Shown in pieces: positions 32,892-41,484 of a stretch of 64,000 nucleotides of DNA (positions are counted from its first letter, which is position 1; each line of letters opens with the position of its first letter). The DNA comes from Caballeronia temeraria (GTDB lineage: Bacteria > Pseudomonadota > Gammaproteobacteria > Burkholderiales > Burkholderiaceae). The stretch is taken from positions 62,001-126,000 of the forward strand of contig NZ_FCOI02000012.1 in the NCBI RefSeq assembly GCF_001544795.2, in the 5' to 3' direction. The notes beneath the pieces are model-generated. The model was not told the DNA's origin. It was given only the letters and a program-made list of their open reading frames with translations, and did no database searches. The position numbers were made by a program, and so were the translations under genes.

Positions 32892-34565
32892 ATGCAGCAG
32901 GAAGTCGATTATGTCGTCGTCGGTGCGGGCTCGGCAGGTTGCGTGCTCGCCAACCGGCTGAGCGCCGATCCGTCCAATACCGTGTTGCTGCTGGAAGCCG
33001 GCGGCCCCGACTCCAGCCCGTGGATTCATATTCCCGTCGGCTACTTCAAGACGATGCACGATCCCGAGCTCGACTGGTGCTATCGCACGGAGCCGGACGA
33101 TGCTGTCGCGGGACGCAGCATCGATTGGCCGCGCGGCAAGGTGCTTGGCGGTTCCAGCTCGCTCAATGGTCTGCTGTATGTGCGCGGCCAGCACGAGGAC
33201 TACGATCGCTGGGCCGAACTCGGCAACGCGGGCTGGAGCTTCAAGGACGTGCTGCCCTACTTCAGGAAATCGGAAGATCAGGAGCACGGCGCGAGCGAAT
33301 ATCACGGCGCGGGCGGGCCTTTGAAAGTATCGGACCTGCGCTTGCGTCGTCCCATTGCCGATCACTTCATCGCGGCGGCGCAGGAAATCGGCATACCGTT
33401 CAACGACGATTACAACGGCGCGACGCAGGAAGGCGTCGGCTATTTTCAGCAGACGGCCTACAAGGGTTTTCGCTGGAGCACCGCGAAGGGTTTTCTCAAG
33501 CCGGTGCGCGACCGGCGCAATCTGATCGTGGAGACGCGTGCGCAGACGCGGAAGGTGCTGTTCAACGGCAAGGAAGCGACTGGCATCGAGTACATGCATG
33601 AAGGCGTCGTGAAGACGGTTCGCGCGCGCGTCGAAGTGATTCTTGCGGCCGGCGCGATCGGTTCGCCGCAGATCCTGCAGAATTCGGGCGTCGGGCCTGC
33701 GAGCGTGCTGAACGATGCAGGCGTGCAGGTCCGTCATGAGCTTCCCGGCGTCGGCCGCAATTTGCAGGACCATCTGCAAGTGCGACTCGTCTTCAAGACG
33801 AGCGAGCGCACCTTGAACGACGAGGTCAATAATCCGCTGAAGAAAGCGCTCGTCGGCCTGCAATATGCGATCTCGCGCACCGGACCGCTCACGCTTGCCG
33901 CGAGCCAGGTGGTGATCTTCACGCGCTCGTCGCCGGACGTCGCGCGTCCCGACATCCAGTTTCACATGCAGCCGCTTTCCGCCGACAAGCCCGGTCAGGG
34001 TGCGCATCCGTTTTCGGCATTCACGTCTTCGGTGTGTCAGTTGCGGCCGCACAGCCGTGGCAGCGTCGAGATTCGCTCGAACGATCCGCTGCAGTATCCG
34101 GCGATTCACGCGAACTATCTTTCCGACGAACGCGATCATCCAGTCGTGATCGGCGGCATTAAAGTAGCGCGTCGTATCGCTGCCGCGCCGTCGCTCGCGA
34201 AGCACATCGTGTCGGAGTTCATTCCCGGTTCGCAGTATCAGTCCGATGCCGAATTGCTCGACGTCGCGCGCAAGTTCAGTCAATCGATCTATCACCCGGC
34301 GGGCACCTGCAAGATGGGCAGCGATGCGTTCGCGGTCGTCGACGAACGATTGAAAGTGCGCGGCATCGGACGCCTGCGCGTGGTCGATGCGTCGATCATG
34401 CCGGAGCTCGTATCGGGCAACACGAATGCGCCGGTCATCATGATCGCGGAGAAAGCGGCCGACATGATTCTCGAAGACCAGCGCTATCAGCACGTCACAC
34501 GCGTGGAAGACGGACACAAGGTCGTTGCGAAAAAGCCCATGGCCCATGCAGGCCAAAGAGACTGA
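32892..34565 (+). CDS. iseJ: GMC oxidoreductase, probable isethionate dehydrogenase IseJ
   Basis: The 557-residue flavoprotein has the FAD motif VVVGAGSAGCVLANRLS at the N terminus, the GMC signature GKVLGGSSSLNGLLYVRGQ, and the C-terminal active-site region SIYHPAGTCKMGSDA with the catalytic histidine. By sequence alone it would be called choline dehydrogenase-like. Its position after pta and an IclR gene, and before an MFS transporter, matches the C. necator isethionate genes, where IseJ is a cytochrome-linked dehydrogenase making sulfoacetaldehyde. There is no betB or betaine gene nearby. A strong ribosome site (caggag) precedes the ATG. Confidence 0.7.
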   Translation: MQQEVDYVVVGAGSAGCVLANRLSADPSNTVLLLEAGGPDSSPWIHIPVGYFKTMHDPELDWCYRTEPDDAVAGRSIDWPRGKVLGGSSSLNGLLYVRGQHEDYDRWAELGNAGWSFKDVLPYFRKSEDQEHGASEYHGAGGPLKVSDLRLRRPIADHFIAAAQEIGIPFNDDYNGATQEGVGYFQQTAYKGFRWSTAKGFLKPVRDRRNLIVETRAQTRKVLFNGKEATGIEYMHEGVVKTVRARVEVILAAGAIGSPQILQNSGVGPASVLNDAGVQVRHELPGVGRNLQDHLQVRLVFKTSERTLNDEVNNPLKKALVGLQYAISRTGPLTLAASQVVIFTRSSPDVARPDIQFHMQPLSADKPGQGAHPFSAFTSSVCQLRPHSRGSVEIRSNDPLQYPAIHANYLSDERDHPVVIGGIKVARRIAAAPSLAKHIVSEFIPGSQYQSDAELLDVARKFSQSIYHPAGTCKMGSDAFAVVDERLKVRGIGRLRVVDASIMPELVSGNTNAPVIMIAEKAADMILEDQRYQHVTRVEDGHKVVAKKPMAHAGQRD

Positions 34566-34598
34566 GCACAAGTCTCACACACATCACGGAGACAAACC

Positions 34599-35912
34599 AT
34601 GAACGCACAGCCCCGAACCGATGGCAAACAGATGAGAAAGGTGGTCGTCGCGAGTTTGATTGGCGCGACCATTGAGTGGTACGACTTCTTTCTATACGGC
34701 GTGGTCGCCGGCATCGTCTTCAACAAGCTCTATTTTCCGAGCGGCGATCCGCTCATCTCGACGATGCTCGCCTATGGCACCTTCGCCGTCGGCTTTCTCA
34801 GCCGGCCCCTGGGCGGCGTGATCTTCGGTCACTTCGGCGATCGCGTCGGCAGAAAGAGCATGCTCGTGATGACGCTGACGATCATGGGCGTCGCGACGGT
34901 GCTGATCGGCATGGTGCCGACGTATGCGCAAATAGGCGTCTGGGCGCCGACACTGTTGCTGTTGCTGCGTGTGCTGCAAGGCATCGGTCTGGGTGGCGAA
35001 TGGGGCGGCGCTGTGCTCATGGCGTTCGAATATGCGCCTGAGAACAAGCGCGGCTTTTACGCGAGCATCCCGCAGATCGGTCTCGCGCTCGGCTTGTGTC
35101 TGTCGTCGGGCGTGGTCGCGGCGCTGTCGCTCACGCTGACCGATGCGCAGTTCCTCGCGTGGGGCTGGCGTGTCGCGTTCTTCCTGTCGTTTGCGCTGGT
35201 GCTCATCGGCATGTATATCCGGCTGAACGTGATGGAAACGCCGGAATTCACGCGTATTCAGAAGACGGGCGGCGAAGCGCGCATGCCGATCGTCGACGTG
35301 ATCACGAAGTATCCCGGCAACACGATTGCGGGCATGGGCGCGCGCTTCATCGATGGCGTGTTCTTCAACGTGTTCGGCGTGTTCTCGATTTCTTATCTGA
35401 CGGGCACGCTGCATCTTCAACGCACGGATGCGCTGCTCGGCGTGATGGTCGCGGCCTTCGTGATGATCTTCACGATTCCGCTCTTCGGCCGGCTGTCGGA
35501 TCGTATCGGGCGGGCGCGCATCTACTTCTGGGGATCGCTCGCGACGGGGCTTTCCGCGTTCTTCGGCTTCTGGCTCATGAAGAACAGCGGCGGCAACACG
35601 ATGCTCGCATGGCTTGCCGTCGTGATTCCGCTGGGCGTGGTCTATGCATCGATCTATGGTCCTGAAGCCGCGCTCTTCTCCGAGCTGTTCGATGCGAAAG
35701 TGCGTTACTCGGGCATTTCGTTCGTGTACCAGTTCTCGGGGATTTTCGCGAGCGGCATCAGCCCGATCGTCGCGACGTGGCTGCTGCAACGCAATGGCGG
35801 CGATCCGTGGATGATCGCGGGATATTGCCTCGCGGCGGGGATCATCAGTGCGATGTCGGCGGCGTGGGTCGGGATGCGGCAGCGGCGGGAGATGGCGTTT
35901 TCGGTGGGTTGA
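34599..35912 (+). CDS. iseU: MFS transporter (metabolite:H+ symporter type), probable isethionate importer IseU
   Basis: The 437-residue MFS protein belongs to the metabolite:H+ symporter family (GATIEWYDFFLYGVVAG in helix 1, GHFGDRVGRKSMLVMTL in loop 2-3, GIGLGGEWGGAVLMA in helix 4). It begins 33 bases after iseJ with a good ribosome site (cggag), so the two are co-expressed. Family members import organic acids, betaine or related anions. The pairing with the dehydrogenase and the xsc neighbourhood point to isethionate, as for IseU in C. necator. Substrate assignment is by context. Confidence 0.72.
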   Translation: MNAQPRTDGKQMRKVVVASLIGATIEWYDFFLYGVVAGIVFNKLYFPSGDPLISTMLAYGTFAVGFLSRPLGGVIFGHFGDRVGRKSMLVMTLTIMGVATVLIGMVPTYAQIGVWAPTLLLLLRVLQGIGLGGEWGGAVLMAFEYAPENKRGFYASIPQIGLALGLCLSSGVVAALSLTLTDAQFLAWGWRVAFFLSFALVLIGMYIRLNVMETPEFTRIQKTGGEARMPIVDVITKYPGNTIAGMGARFIDGVFFNVFGVFSISYLTGTLHLQRTDALLGVMVAAFVMIFTIPLFGRLSDRIGRARIYFWGSLATGLSAFFGFWLMKNSGGNTMLAWLAVVIPLGVVYASIYGPEAALFSELFDAKVRYSGISFVYQFSGIFASGISPIVATWLLQRNGGDPWMIAGYCLAAGIISAMSAAWVGMRQRREMAFSVG

Positions 35913-35950
35913 TTGCCTATCGTCTTGCGGCTCATCGCGGGGATATGGCC

Positions 35951-36592
35951 TTACTCAGACTTCGAGAAGAGACGCATCAAGAACCTGACCGGCCTGAACG
36001 ACACGGGCTTCGCGTTCTCGTCGAGCGCGAGCCGGGCGAAATAAACGGCGTATGCGGGCACCTCGCGCCAACTCGAATACACATCCATCGCGCGGAATCG
36101 ATGCGGGAAGGCGCCCAGCACGACGGCGGCGCCCGCCCGCTCGAATGCGAGGCGGGCTCGAGGAAGGTGGTAATACTGCGTGACGAGCATGACGCGCGTC
36201 ATTCGATGCTCGCGCATGAACGCAACGGCATTGCGCGCCGAAGCGAGCGTGTTGTCGCCATGCTCATCGACGACAATTGCGTTTTGCTTCACGCCATGAC
36301 CGATCAACCACGCCCGCATCGCCGTCGCTTCGTTCAAGCCCGGCCCGTCGATGCTTCCGCTCACGAAGAGCACAGGACAAAGACCCGCACGATGGCACTT
36401 CACGGCGGTGTCGAGACGCGCCGCGAGAATGGGCTTCGGCGTGCCGTCAACTGCGAGCGCATTGCCGAAGACGACGGCGACATCGGCGCCATCGAAAGGC
36501 ATCGTGACGCCTCGCAGACAGATCAGCGCGGCAGCCACGAGCCAGCAGAGCGTGATCGCGCCGGCCACATACAGCACTCTCGAGACGCGCAT
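35951..36592 (-). CDS. YdcF/DUF218 family membrane-anchored protein
   Basis: The 213-residue protein has an N-terminal membrane helix (residues 5-27) followed by the DUF218 fold: VAVVFGNALAVDGTPKPILAARLD, then VSGSIDGPGLNEATAMRAWLI, DEHGDNTLASARNAV and MLVTQYYHLPRARLAFERAG. These proteins (YdcF, ElyC, SanA) act in envelope functions, and some affect undecaprenyl-phosphate use; the reaction is not settled. The start overlaps the phosphatase stop as TGATG. It is the last gene of a four-gene leftward operon that begins with the glycosyltransferase at 38877. Confidence 0.8.
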   Translation of the reverse strand: MRVSRVLYVAGAITLCWLVAAALICLRGVTMPFDGADVAVVFGNALAVDGTPKPILAARLDTAVKCHRAGLCPVLFVSGSIDGPGLNEATAMRAWLIGHGVKQNAIVVDEHGDNTLASARNAVAFMREHRMTRVMLVTQYYHLPRARLAFERAGAAVVLGAFPHRFRAMDVYSSWREVPAYAVYFARLALDENAKPVSFRPVRFLMRLFSKSE

Positions 36593-37230
36593 CAGACAGC
36601 CCTCGGGACGGCAATCAGCTGTCGTTTCAACCATTCGACGTCCACGTGGTCCAGATAGCTTTTGATGTTCGTCCAGACAGGATGGAATCCATATCCGCCG
36701 TGCAGCAACTCGTCTTCGGCCTGCTGCTTCGTCCATCCTTGATACACCACGCGATACAGCGCCGAAACAAGCCCCGTACGATCCGCGCCGTGCTGGCAAT
36801 GGATAAGGACCGGACCATCGCGATCGACATCGCGCAACGCCTTGAGCGCGGCGATCATGTCCTCGTCCCTGATGCTCCATGTATTGATGCGAATGCGCTC
36901 CAGCGCGATGCCGCTGTCTTTCAGAAGCTCCTCGTCGGAGTGAAAGGAGCGGAAGCTGATGATCTTGCGAATGCCCAGTGCGCGCAGCTTCGGAATGTCG
37001 GTCGCCGTTATCTGCGCGCTCCGGTAAAGCGACGGCGTGATGCGATGAAGATTGTCGACGCCCGCATTCACGATCGGTTCCGCCCAGTTGAGCGGCCGCG
37101 CGGCCGTCATCGATGCGGGCGTCGTCGCGTCCGTCGCCGCAACGGGCGCGGTAGTCACCTTCGACTGAACGACATGTGCCACGACCAATAGTCCAGCGCC
37201 GTAGAAGAGAACCCTGAAAAGCTTATTCAT
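36592..37230 (-). CDS. Membrane-anchored dual-specificity-type protein/lipid phosphatase
   Basis: From ATG 37230 this encodes 212 residues, with one membrane helix at the N terminus (LFRVLFYGAGLLVVAHVV). The cysteine-phosphatase loop HCQHGADRTG (CX5R) is near residue 137, and SLYRSAQ with a WSIRDEDM region supply the general acid area. The start lies eight bases inside the upstream gene (overlap 37223-37230). The neighbours are a lipid-type glycosyltransferase and an envelope DUF218 protein, so a lipid or isoprenoid phosphate may be the real substrate rather than phosphotyrosine. That role is inference. Confidence 0.8.
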   Translation of the reverse strand: MNKLFRVLFYGAGLLVVAHVVQSKVTTAPVAATDATTPASMTAARPLNWAEPIVNAGVDNLHRITPSLYRSAQITATDIPKLRALGIRKIISFRSFHSDEELLKDSGIALERIRINTWSIRDEDMIAALKALRDVDRDGPVLIHCQHGADRTGLVSALYRVVYQGWTKQQAEDELLHGGYGFHPVWTNIKSYLDHVDVEWLKRQLIAVPRAV

Positions 37231-37732
37231 GCGATGAGCGCCTCGCGCTTTGATCATGCAGACGCGAAAGCTGAAACAGCACGAGCGCCGCCACGCTCAT
37301 GGTCCAGTAATCGGTGGGTGCGAACCCGATCCAGTGTTTATGCCAAGGCACGTGGACGGGATCGAAACGGGCGATGCCAAAGGCCGGATTGAGAACAAAC
37401 CAGAGAAAGTCTTCGATGAGCCAGAACGACATGACGCATGCGACGACGCGCGCTTCGATACGCCATGACCATCGACCAAAAAAGATCACGGGCAGATGAA
37501 AGAACAACGCGACGAACGGAAAGACCCATGCGTGGTATCCCGTCATCGGTCGGCCGCCCCAGAAGATATCGAGCAGCCAGTGATGTTCGACTCGCCACGT
37601 CGGCAGATTGGCGGCCCAGCCTGCGCTCCCTTCGATCTGTATTTCGACGTTGGCAAAACAGAAGCCCAGCAGGGCGACCCACGCGACGAGCGCGAGCGTT
37701 CGCTTACACGGCACCAGGACGCGCGCGTTCAT
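37223..37732 (-). CDS. Small polytopic membrane protein, unknown function
   Basis: The 169-residue protein has about four hydrophobic segments (residues 11-28, 65-88, 93-115 and 143-157). Tryptophans and histidines cluster in the loops (VEHHWLLDIFWGG, VPWHKHWIGF). I recognise no named family. It overlaps the glycosyltransferase stop by four bases (37729-37732) and the phosphatase start by eight, so it belongs firmly in this operon. It could be an integral partner of the glycosyltransferase or phosphatase. Confidence 0.7.
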   Translation of the reverse strand: MNARVLVPCKRTLALVAWVALLGFCFANVEIQIEGSAGWAANLPTWRVEHHWLLDIFWGGRPMTGYHAWVFPFVALFFHLPVIFFGRWSWRIEARVVACVMSFWLIEDFLWFVLNPAFGIARFDPVHVPWHKHWIGFAPTDYWTMSVAALVLFQLSRLHDQSARRSSHE

Positions 37733-38877
37733 GCCGCCACCTCGCTATGCTGCTTGCCGAGTGCATCGCACACCGTATCCAGGACGAAGCGCGCTGCGTA
37801 TGGACGCGCTATCGGGGCGATCCTGCCGCGCATCGCGTGAAGGCGGGCGGGATCGTCGAGCAGCGCGCGGATGCGATATTCCAGCGCTACCGCATCGACG
37901 GCCTTCAGCGCGACGCCCTGTTCAAGCAGGTAGTCCGCATTGCGCTCTTCCTGACCGGGGATCGGTGAAGTGACGACCATCGGCAAGTGCATTGCAAGAC
38001 ACTCGGACGTGGTCAGTCCGCCCGGTTTCGTGATGACGAGATCGGAGCAGGCCATCAGTCGCTCGACGTGGGGCGTGAAGCCCGAAACGTGCAGACGGTC
38101 TGGATGGGATTCGCCCAACTTTCGCAACGCAGCGAGCATCGCTTCATTGTGTCCTGCCAAAGCGATCAACTGAAAATCGCCGTTCATCTTAAGCAGTCGC
38201 TCGGCAAGCGCGTCCAGCGCTCCAACACCCGCGCCGCCCGACATCATCAGGAGCGTCCTGCGCGCGGGGTCCAGGCCGAATTGAGCCGCGCATGTCGCGC
38301 GGTCGGGACGCTCGCTGAAGGCAGGCATCACAGGTATTCCGCCGACGTGAATCGATGCCGAGGGAATGCCACGGTTCACCATGCGCCACGCGACTTCGTC
38401 GTTCGCGGCGAAATAACCTTGCATGCCGGGCACGACCCACATGCGATGAAGATCGAAGTCCGTGACTTGCACCCACACCGGCGTTCGAACATTGCCGAGA
38501 CGGCGTTCACGCGAGAGCAATTTCGCAGGCAGGAAATGCGTGCAGATGATGGCATCGGCGCGATGCCGCTCGATCTCCGCTATCAGCGCCCGGCAGTTGA
38601 GCCGCTCGACCGCGCGCCGGATACGTTCGCCGAATGATCGCGGCGAAACGCTGTCCGTCTTTTGATAGAGATAACTCCAGAGGGCTGGCTGGCGAGCAAC
38701 GAGTTCGATGTAGAACTCCGCGTAGAGCGCTTTGAAGCTCGCCGGAACGAAGTCCATGACGTCGAGATGCACGGCCTCCACGCCTGCGGGATCAGCCTTC
38801 GCATAAGCACACAACGCCTCTGCGGCACGCACATGAACCGCGCCAGCGCTCACGCTGAGAACAAGAACCTTGGGCAT
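37729..38877 (-). CDS. MGDG-synthase/processive glucosyltransferase-like GT28-type glycosyltransferase
   Basis: From ATG 38877 this encodes 382 residues; the frame extends to 38928 but MPKVLVLSVSAGAVHVRAAEAL is the natural N terminus. It resembles MGD1, UgtP and MurG: the N-terminal domain accepts a lipid, and the C-terminal domain binds the nucleotide sugar (LLMMSGGAGVGALDAL, then CSDLVITKPGGLTTSECLA and PGQEERNADYLLEQG). It should transfer a hexose to diacylglycerol or a related membrane lipid. It starts the operon that carries the phosphatase and DUF218 genes. Glycolipid synthesis by such enzymes is typical of phosphate-limited bacteria, so Pho control is possible, but I did not find a clear Pho box. 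Confidence 0.84.
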   Translation of the reverse strand: MPKVLVLSVSAGAVHVRAAEALCAYAKADPAGVEAVHLDVMDFVPASFKALYAEFYIELVARQPALWSYLYQKTDSVSPRSFGERIRRAVERLNCRALIAEIERHRADAIICTHFLPAKLLSRERRLGNVRTPVWVQVTDFDLHRMWVVPGMQGYFAANDEVAWRMVNRGIPSASIHVGGIPVMPAFSERPDRATCAAQFGLDPARRTLLMMSGGAGVGALDALAERLLKMNGDFQLIALAGHNEAMLAALRKLGESHPDRLHVSGFTPHVERLMACSDLVITKPGGLTTSECLAMHLPMVVTSPIPGQEERNADYLLEQGVALKAVDAVALEYRIRALLDDPARLHAMRGRIAPIARPYAARFVLDTVCDALGKQHSEVAA

Positions 38878-39422
38878 AGGTATTGGAAAGCTTAATGAGG
38901 GGATTATTAGAAATGGCTTCGGCCGCAACGATTGAGTGCCGCCGCATCGGGTGACGAGTTCAACGCCGCGACATCAGATCGCCGCCCTGGCATGAGGGAT
39001 CCGCGTCACTTTGAACCCGCGAAGTCCGTCGCGCTGCTGAAGTGAGACTGAAGCACCATCCTGATCCCGACCGTCAGTCGCACTGGCCAGAAGGTGCTGT
39101 GCGACAAGAACATCCCGCGCCTTGGCACTTGCAGCCGGACAACTTTCAGTCGCGCGTGCTAAGGATGGGCCGGCAACGAGAAGATCAATAAGCAGAGCGA
39201 TTGAACCGAACGGCTTTTTCAAGGGCTAAACGTCCTCATTTTTCTTATCCGAAGAAACGCAAGCGATTCTATTCAATCGCTACGCCGCCTCCTCAATCGG
39301 GGATCATTTTTTACTTCGACGCTCCCCGCGAATGAGTCCGCGGACAAATCCGCCTGCTTTCGCTCAAGCTATTTTTCAACTGTTAATATTTGGAGATCAC
39401 GATAACTTTGCAGGAGACATGC
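38878..39422. other. Gene-poor gap between glycosyltransferase and MocR genes
   Basis: The 545-base divergent gap has lower G+C near 39230-39300 and 39360-39410. It should carry promoters for both flanking genes. One marginal small reading frame on the minus strand (38974-39222) is listed separately. No RNA gene or strong palindrome was seen. Confidence 0.5.
38974..39222 (-). CDS. Possible small exported protein (doubtful)
   Basis: The 82-codon frame would start at TTG 39222. It opens with MKKPFGSIALLIDLLVAGPSLARA, split as a basic start, hydrophobic core and an ALARA-like cleavage site, which looks like a signal peptide. The remainder is hydrophilic and matches nothing I know. The start codon is weak, the ribosome site poor, and third-position G+C is lower than in neighbouring genes. 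It may be a chance frame. Confidence 0.22.
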   Translation of the reverse strand: MKKPFGSIALLIDLLVAGPSLARATESCPAASAKARDVLVAQHLLASATDGRDQDGASVSLQQRDGLRGFKVTRIPHARAAI

Positions 39423-40940
39423 ATGCCCACCCGCCCCACCGCCATGCTCTGGGCGCAGCTCTTCGAGCGCTCGCGGGTCTCGGGGATGAGCCTGCAGAAC
39501 CAGATCCGCCAGATGATCGTCAATGCGATCCTGAGCGGTCATATCGCGCCCGATTCCGCCTTGCCTTCGAGTCGCGAACTCGCCGATCAGCTCAACGTGT
39601 CGCGCAATACCGTCGTGCTCGCGTATCAGCAACTGGTCGAGGAAGGCTATCTCGTGTCGCGCGAACGCAGCGGCCATTTCGTGAATCCGGCCAACGACGA
39701 GTTGCAGCGCGGCTTCACCGCCGCAGGACTCGCGGATACGCCGACCATCGAAACGCAGCAAGGACATCCCGACTGGAGCGCGCGCATCAGACATGCGCCG
39801 TCGCATCAGCGCAATATCGTCAAGCCGTCGAACTGGCAAAGCTACGAATATCCCTTCATTTACGGGCAATTCGACACCGAGCTCTTCCCGACGAGCGACT
39901 GGCGCGAGAGCTGCATGCACGGCTTGTCGGTGATGGAGATCCGCAACTGGGCACCCGATCTCATCGAACGCGACGATGAAACGCTCGTCGAACAGATACG
40001 CACGCGCGTGCTGCCGCGCCGCGGCGTGTTCGCGATGCCCGAAGAGATCGTCGTCACGAACGGCTGCCAGCAGGCGCTGTATCTGATCGGCGCGTTGTTG
40101 TGCGGCGCGCAGACGAAAGTCGGCATGGAGAACCCCGGTTATCCGGATGCCCGCAACATCTTCCAGCATCACAACGCGCATATCGTGCCGCTCGAAGTCG
40201 ATGAAGACGGCGCCGTCATCGACGATGAAAGCGTGATCGCGCCTTGCGATTACGTGTATGTCACGCCGAGCCATCAATGTCCGACAACCGTGACGATGCC
40301 GATCGAGCGGCGCCGCCGTTTGCTGGATCTGTCGGTGAAGCACGATTTCATCGTCGTCGAAGATGACTACGAGAGCGAGAACACGTTCTCCGGAACGCCG
40401 CATCCCGCGTTAAAAAGCCTCGATACGGCGGAGCGCGTCGTGTATATCGGTTCGTTGTCGAAGACGCTCGCGCCGGGTTTGCGGCTCGGCTATATCGTCG
40501 CGCCGCGCGAGCTGATACGCGAGTTGCGCGCGTTGCGCCGCCTGATGATCCGGCATCCGGCCGCGTACATTCAACGCGCGTTCGCGACCTTTCTCGCGCT
40601 CGGTCATCACGACACGTTGTTGCGCAAGCTCGGACGCGTCTACAAGGAACGCGCCGAAGTGCTGATGGATGCGCTCGCCACGCATCTGCCGGAGCTGCGT
40701 GCATCGAACGTGACGGGCGGCGCATCATGCTGGGTCGAAGGGCCGCCCTGGCTCGATGCGACGCGTCTCGCGAAGGACGCGCAAGCGCTCGGCGTGCTCA
40801 TCGAACCGGGCAGCGTGTTCTTCGCCGATCCCGCCGATGGCCAGCGATGCTTCCGCATGGGCTTTTCCGCAATACGCGCGGAGCTGATCGAGCCGGGCGT
40901 GCGCGCGCTCGCTCAAGTCGTGCAGCAGCGGCGTCCTTGA
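39423..40940 (+). CDS. MocR-type GntR/aminotransferase regulator, TauR-like
   Basis: The 505-residue protein fuses a GntR winged helix (LPSSRELADQLNVSRNTVVLAYQQL, split at about residues 40-64) to a fold-type I aminotransferase domain with the PLP lysine in YIGSLSKTLAPG near residue 345. ATG 39423 follows caggag. MocR proteins include TauR, which activates taurine genes using PLP and taurine, PdxR and GabR. The linker pattern and the sulfonate island 3.5 kb away favour TauR, but no taurine gene adjoins it directly, so the effector is uncertain. The gene to its right is convergent. Confidence 0.83.
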   Translation: MPTRPTAMLWAQLFERSRVSGMSLQNQIRQMIVNAILSGHIAPDSALPSSRELADQLNVSRNTVVLAYQQLVEEGYLVSRERSGHFVNPANDELQRGFTAAGLADTPTIETQQGHPDWSARIRHAPSHQRNIVKPSNWQSYEYPFIYGQFDTELFPTSDWRESCMHGLSVMEIRNWAPDLIERDDETLVEQIRTRVLPRRGVFAMPEEIVVTNGCQQALYLIGALLCGAQTKVGMENPGYPDARNIFQHHNAHIVPLEVDEDGAVIDDESVIAPCDYVYVTPSHQCPTTVTMPIERRRRLLDLSVKHDFIVVEDDYESENTFSGTPHPALKSLDTAERVVYIGSLSKTLAPGLRLGYIVAPRELIRELRALRRLMIRHPAAYIQRAFATFLALGHHDTLLRKLGRVYKERAEVLMDALATHLPELRASNVTGGASCWVEGPPWLDATRLAKDAQALGVLIEPGSVFFADPADGQRCFRMGFSAIRAELIEPGVRALAQVVQQRRP

Positions 40941-40950
40941 GCGAGCGTGG

Positions 40951-41484
40951 TTATTTCCACGGCGCCATCGCGTGAAAGACGCCATCGCGCCGCACGAGCG
41001 CATGAAACAGCGCTGCCGCAAGATGCACGACGATCAGCGCGAAGAAGCACAACGCAAGGAACCGGTGCGCGTTCCAGAGCAGCGTGTGCAATGAATTGCT
41101 GTGCGGCAGAAGCGATGGCAAGCGAAGGCCGCATATCACGATCGGATAGTCGGCCGCGGACAACATGCCGTAGCCGAGGAGCGGCAACGCGATCATCAGC
41201 GCATAGAACGCCAGGTGCGACAGATACGCGGCGAGCTTCATCGGCTCGGGCATATCCGCGGGCAAGGGCGGCGCACCGCGCGTGATTCTCACAACGAGAC
41301 GAATCAGCGCGAGCACGAGTATCGCGACGCCGAGCGGCTTGTGTATCGACACGAGCGTCAGATAGTCCGGCCTCACCGTCGACACCATGCCGACGCCGAT
41401 GAACAACATCGCGAGAATGCAGATCGCCATGATCCAGTGCAGGGCGCGTTGCAGCGGCGAGAACCGCTCGTTGATCGCGTTCAT
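40951..41484 (-). CDS. Cytochrome b561-family membrane protein
   Basis: From ATG 41484 this encodes 177 residues with four membrane helices. The histidines expected to bind two b hemes are present (LQRALHWIMA in helix 1, SIHKPLGVAIL in helix 2, NSLHTLLWNAHRFLALCF in helices 3-4). Such proteins move electrons from quinol to a periplasmic or membrane partner. Its start overlaps the stop of the catalase-like gene by four bases (41481-41484). The pairing suggests that the cytochrome supplies electrons to that enzyme. A longer frame to 41646 lies inside the catalase-like gene and is rejected. Confidence 0.85.
   Translation of the reverse strand: MNAINERFSPLQRALHWIMAICILAMLFIGVGMVSTVRPDYLTLVSIHKPLGVAILVLALIRLVVRITRGAPPLPADMPEPMKLAAYLSHLAFYALMIALPLLGYGMLSAADYPIVICGLRLPSLLPHSNSLHTLLWNAHRFLALCFFALIVVHLAAALFHALVRRDGVFHAMAPWK

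Noticed and set aside
32892..34565. Choline dehydrogenase BetA.
   Set aside because: There is no betB, betI or choline transporter; the context with pta, IclR and an MFS importer fits isethionate dehydrogenase better.
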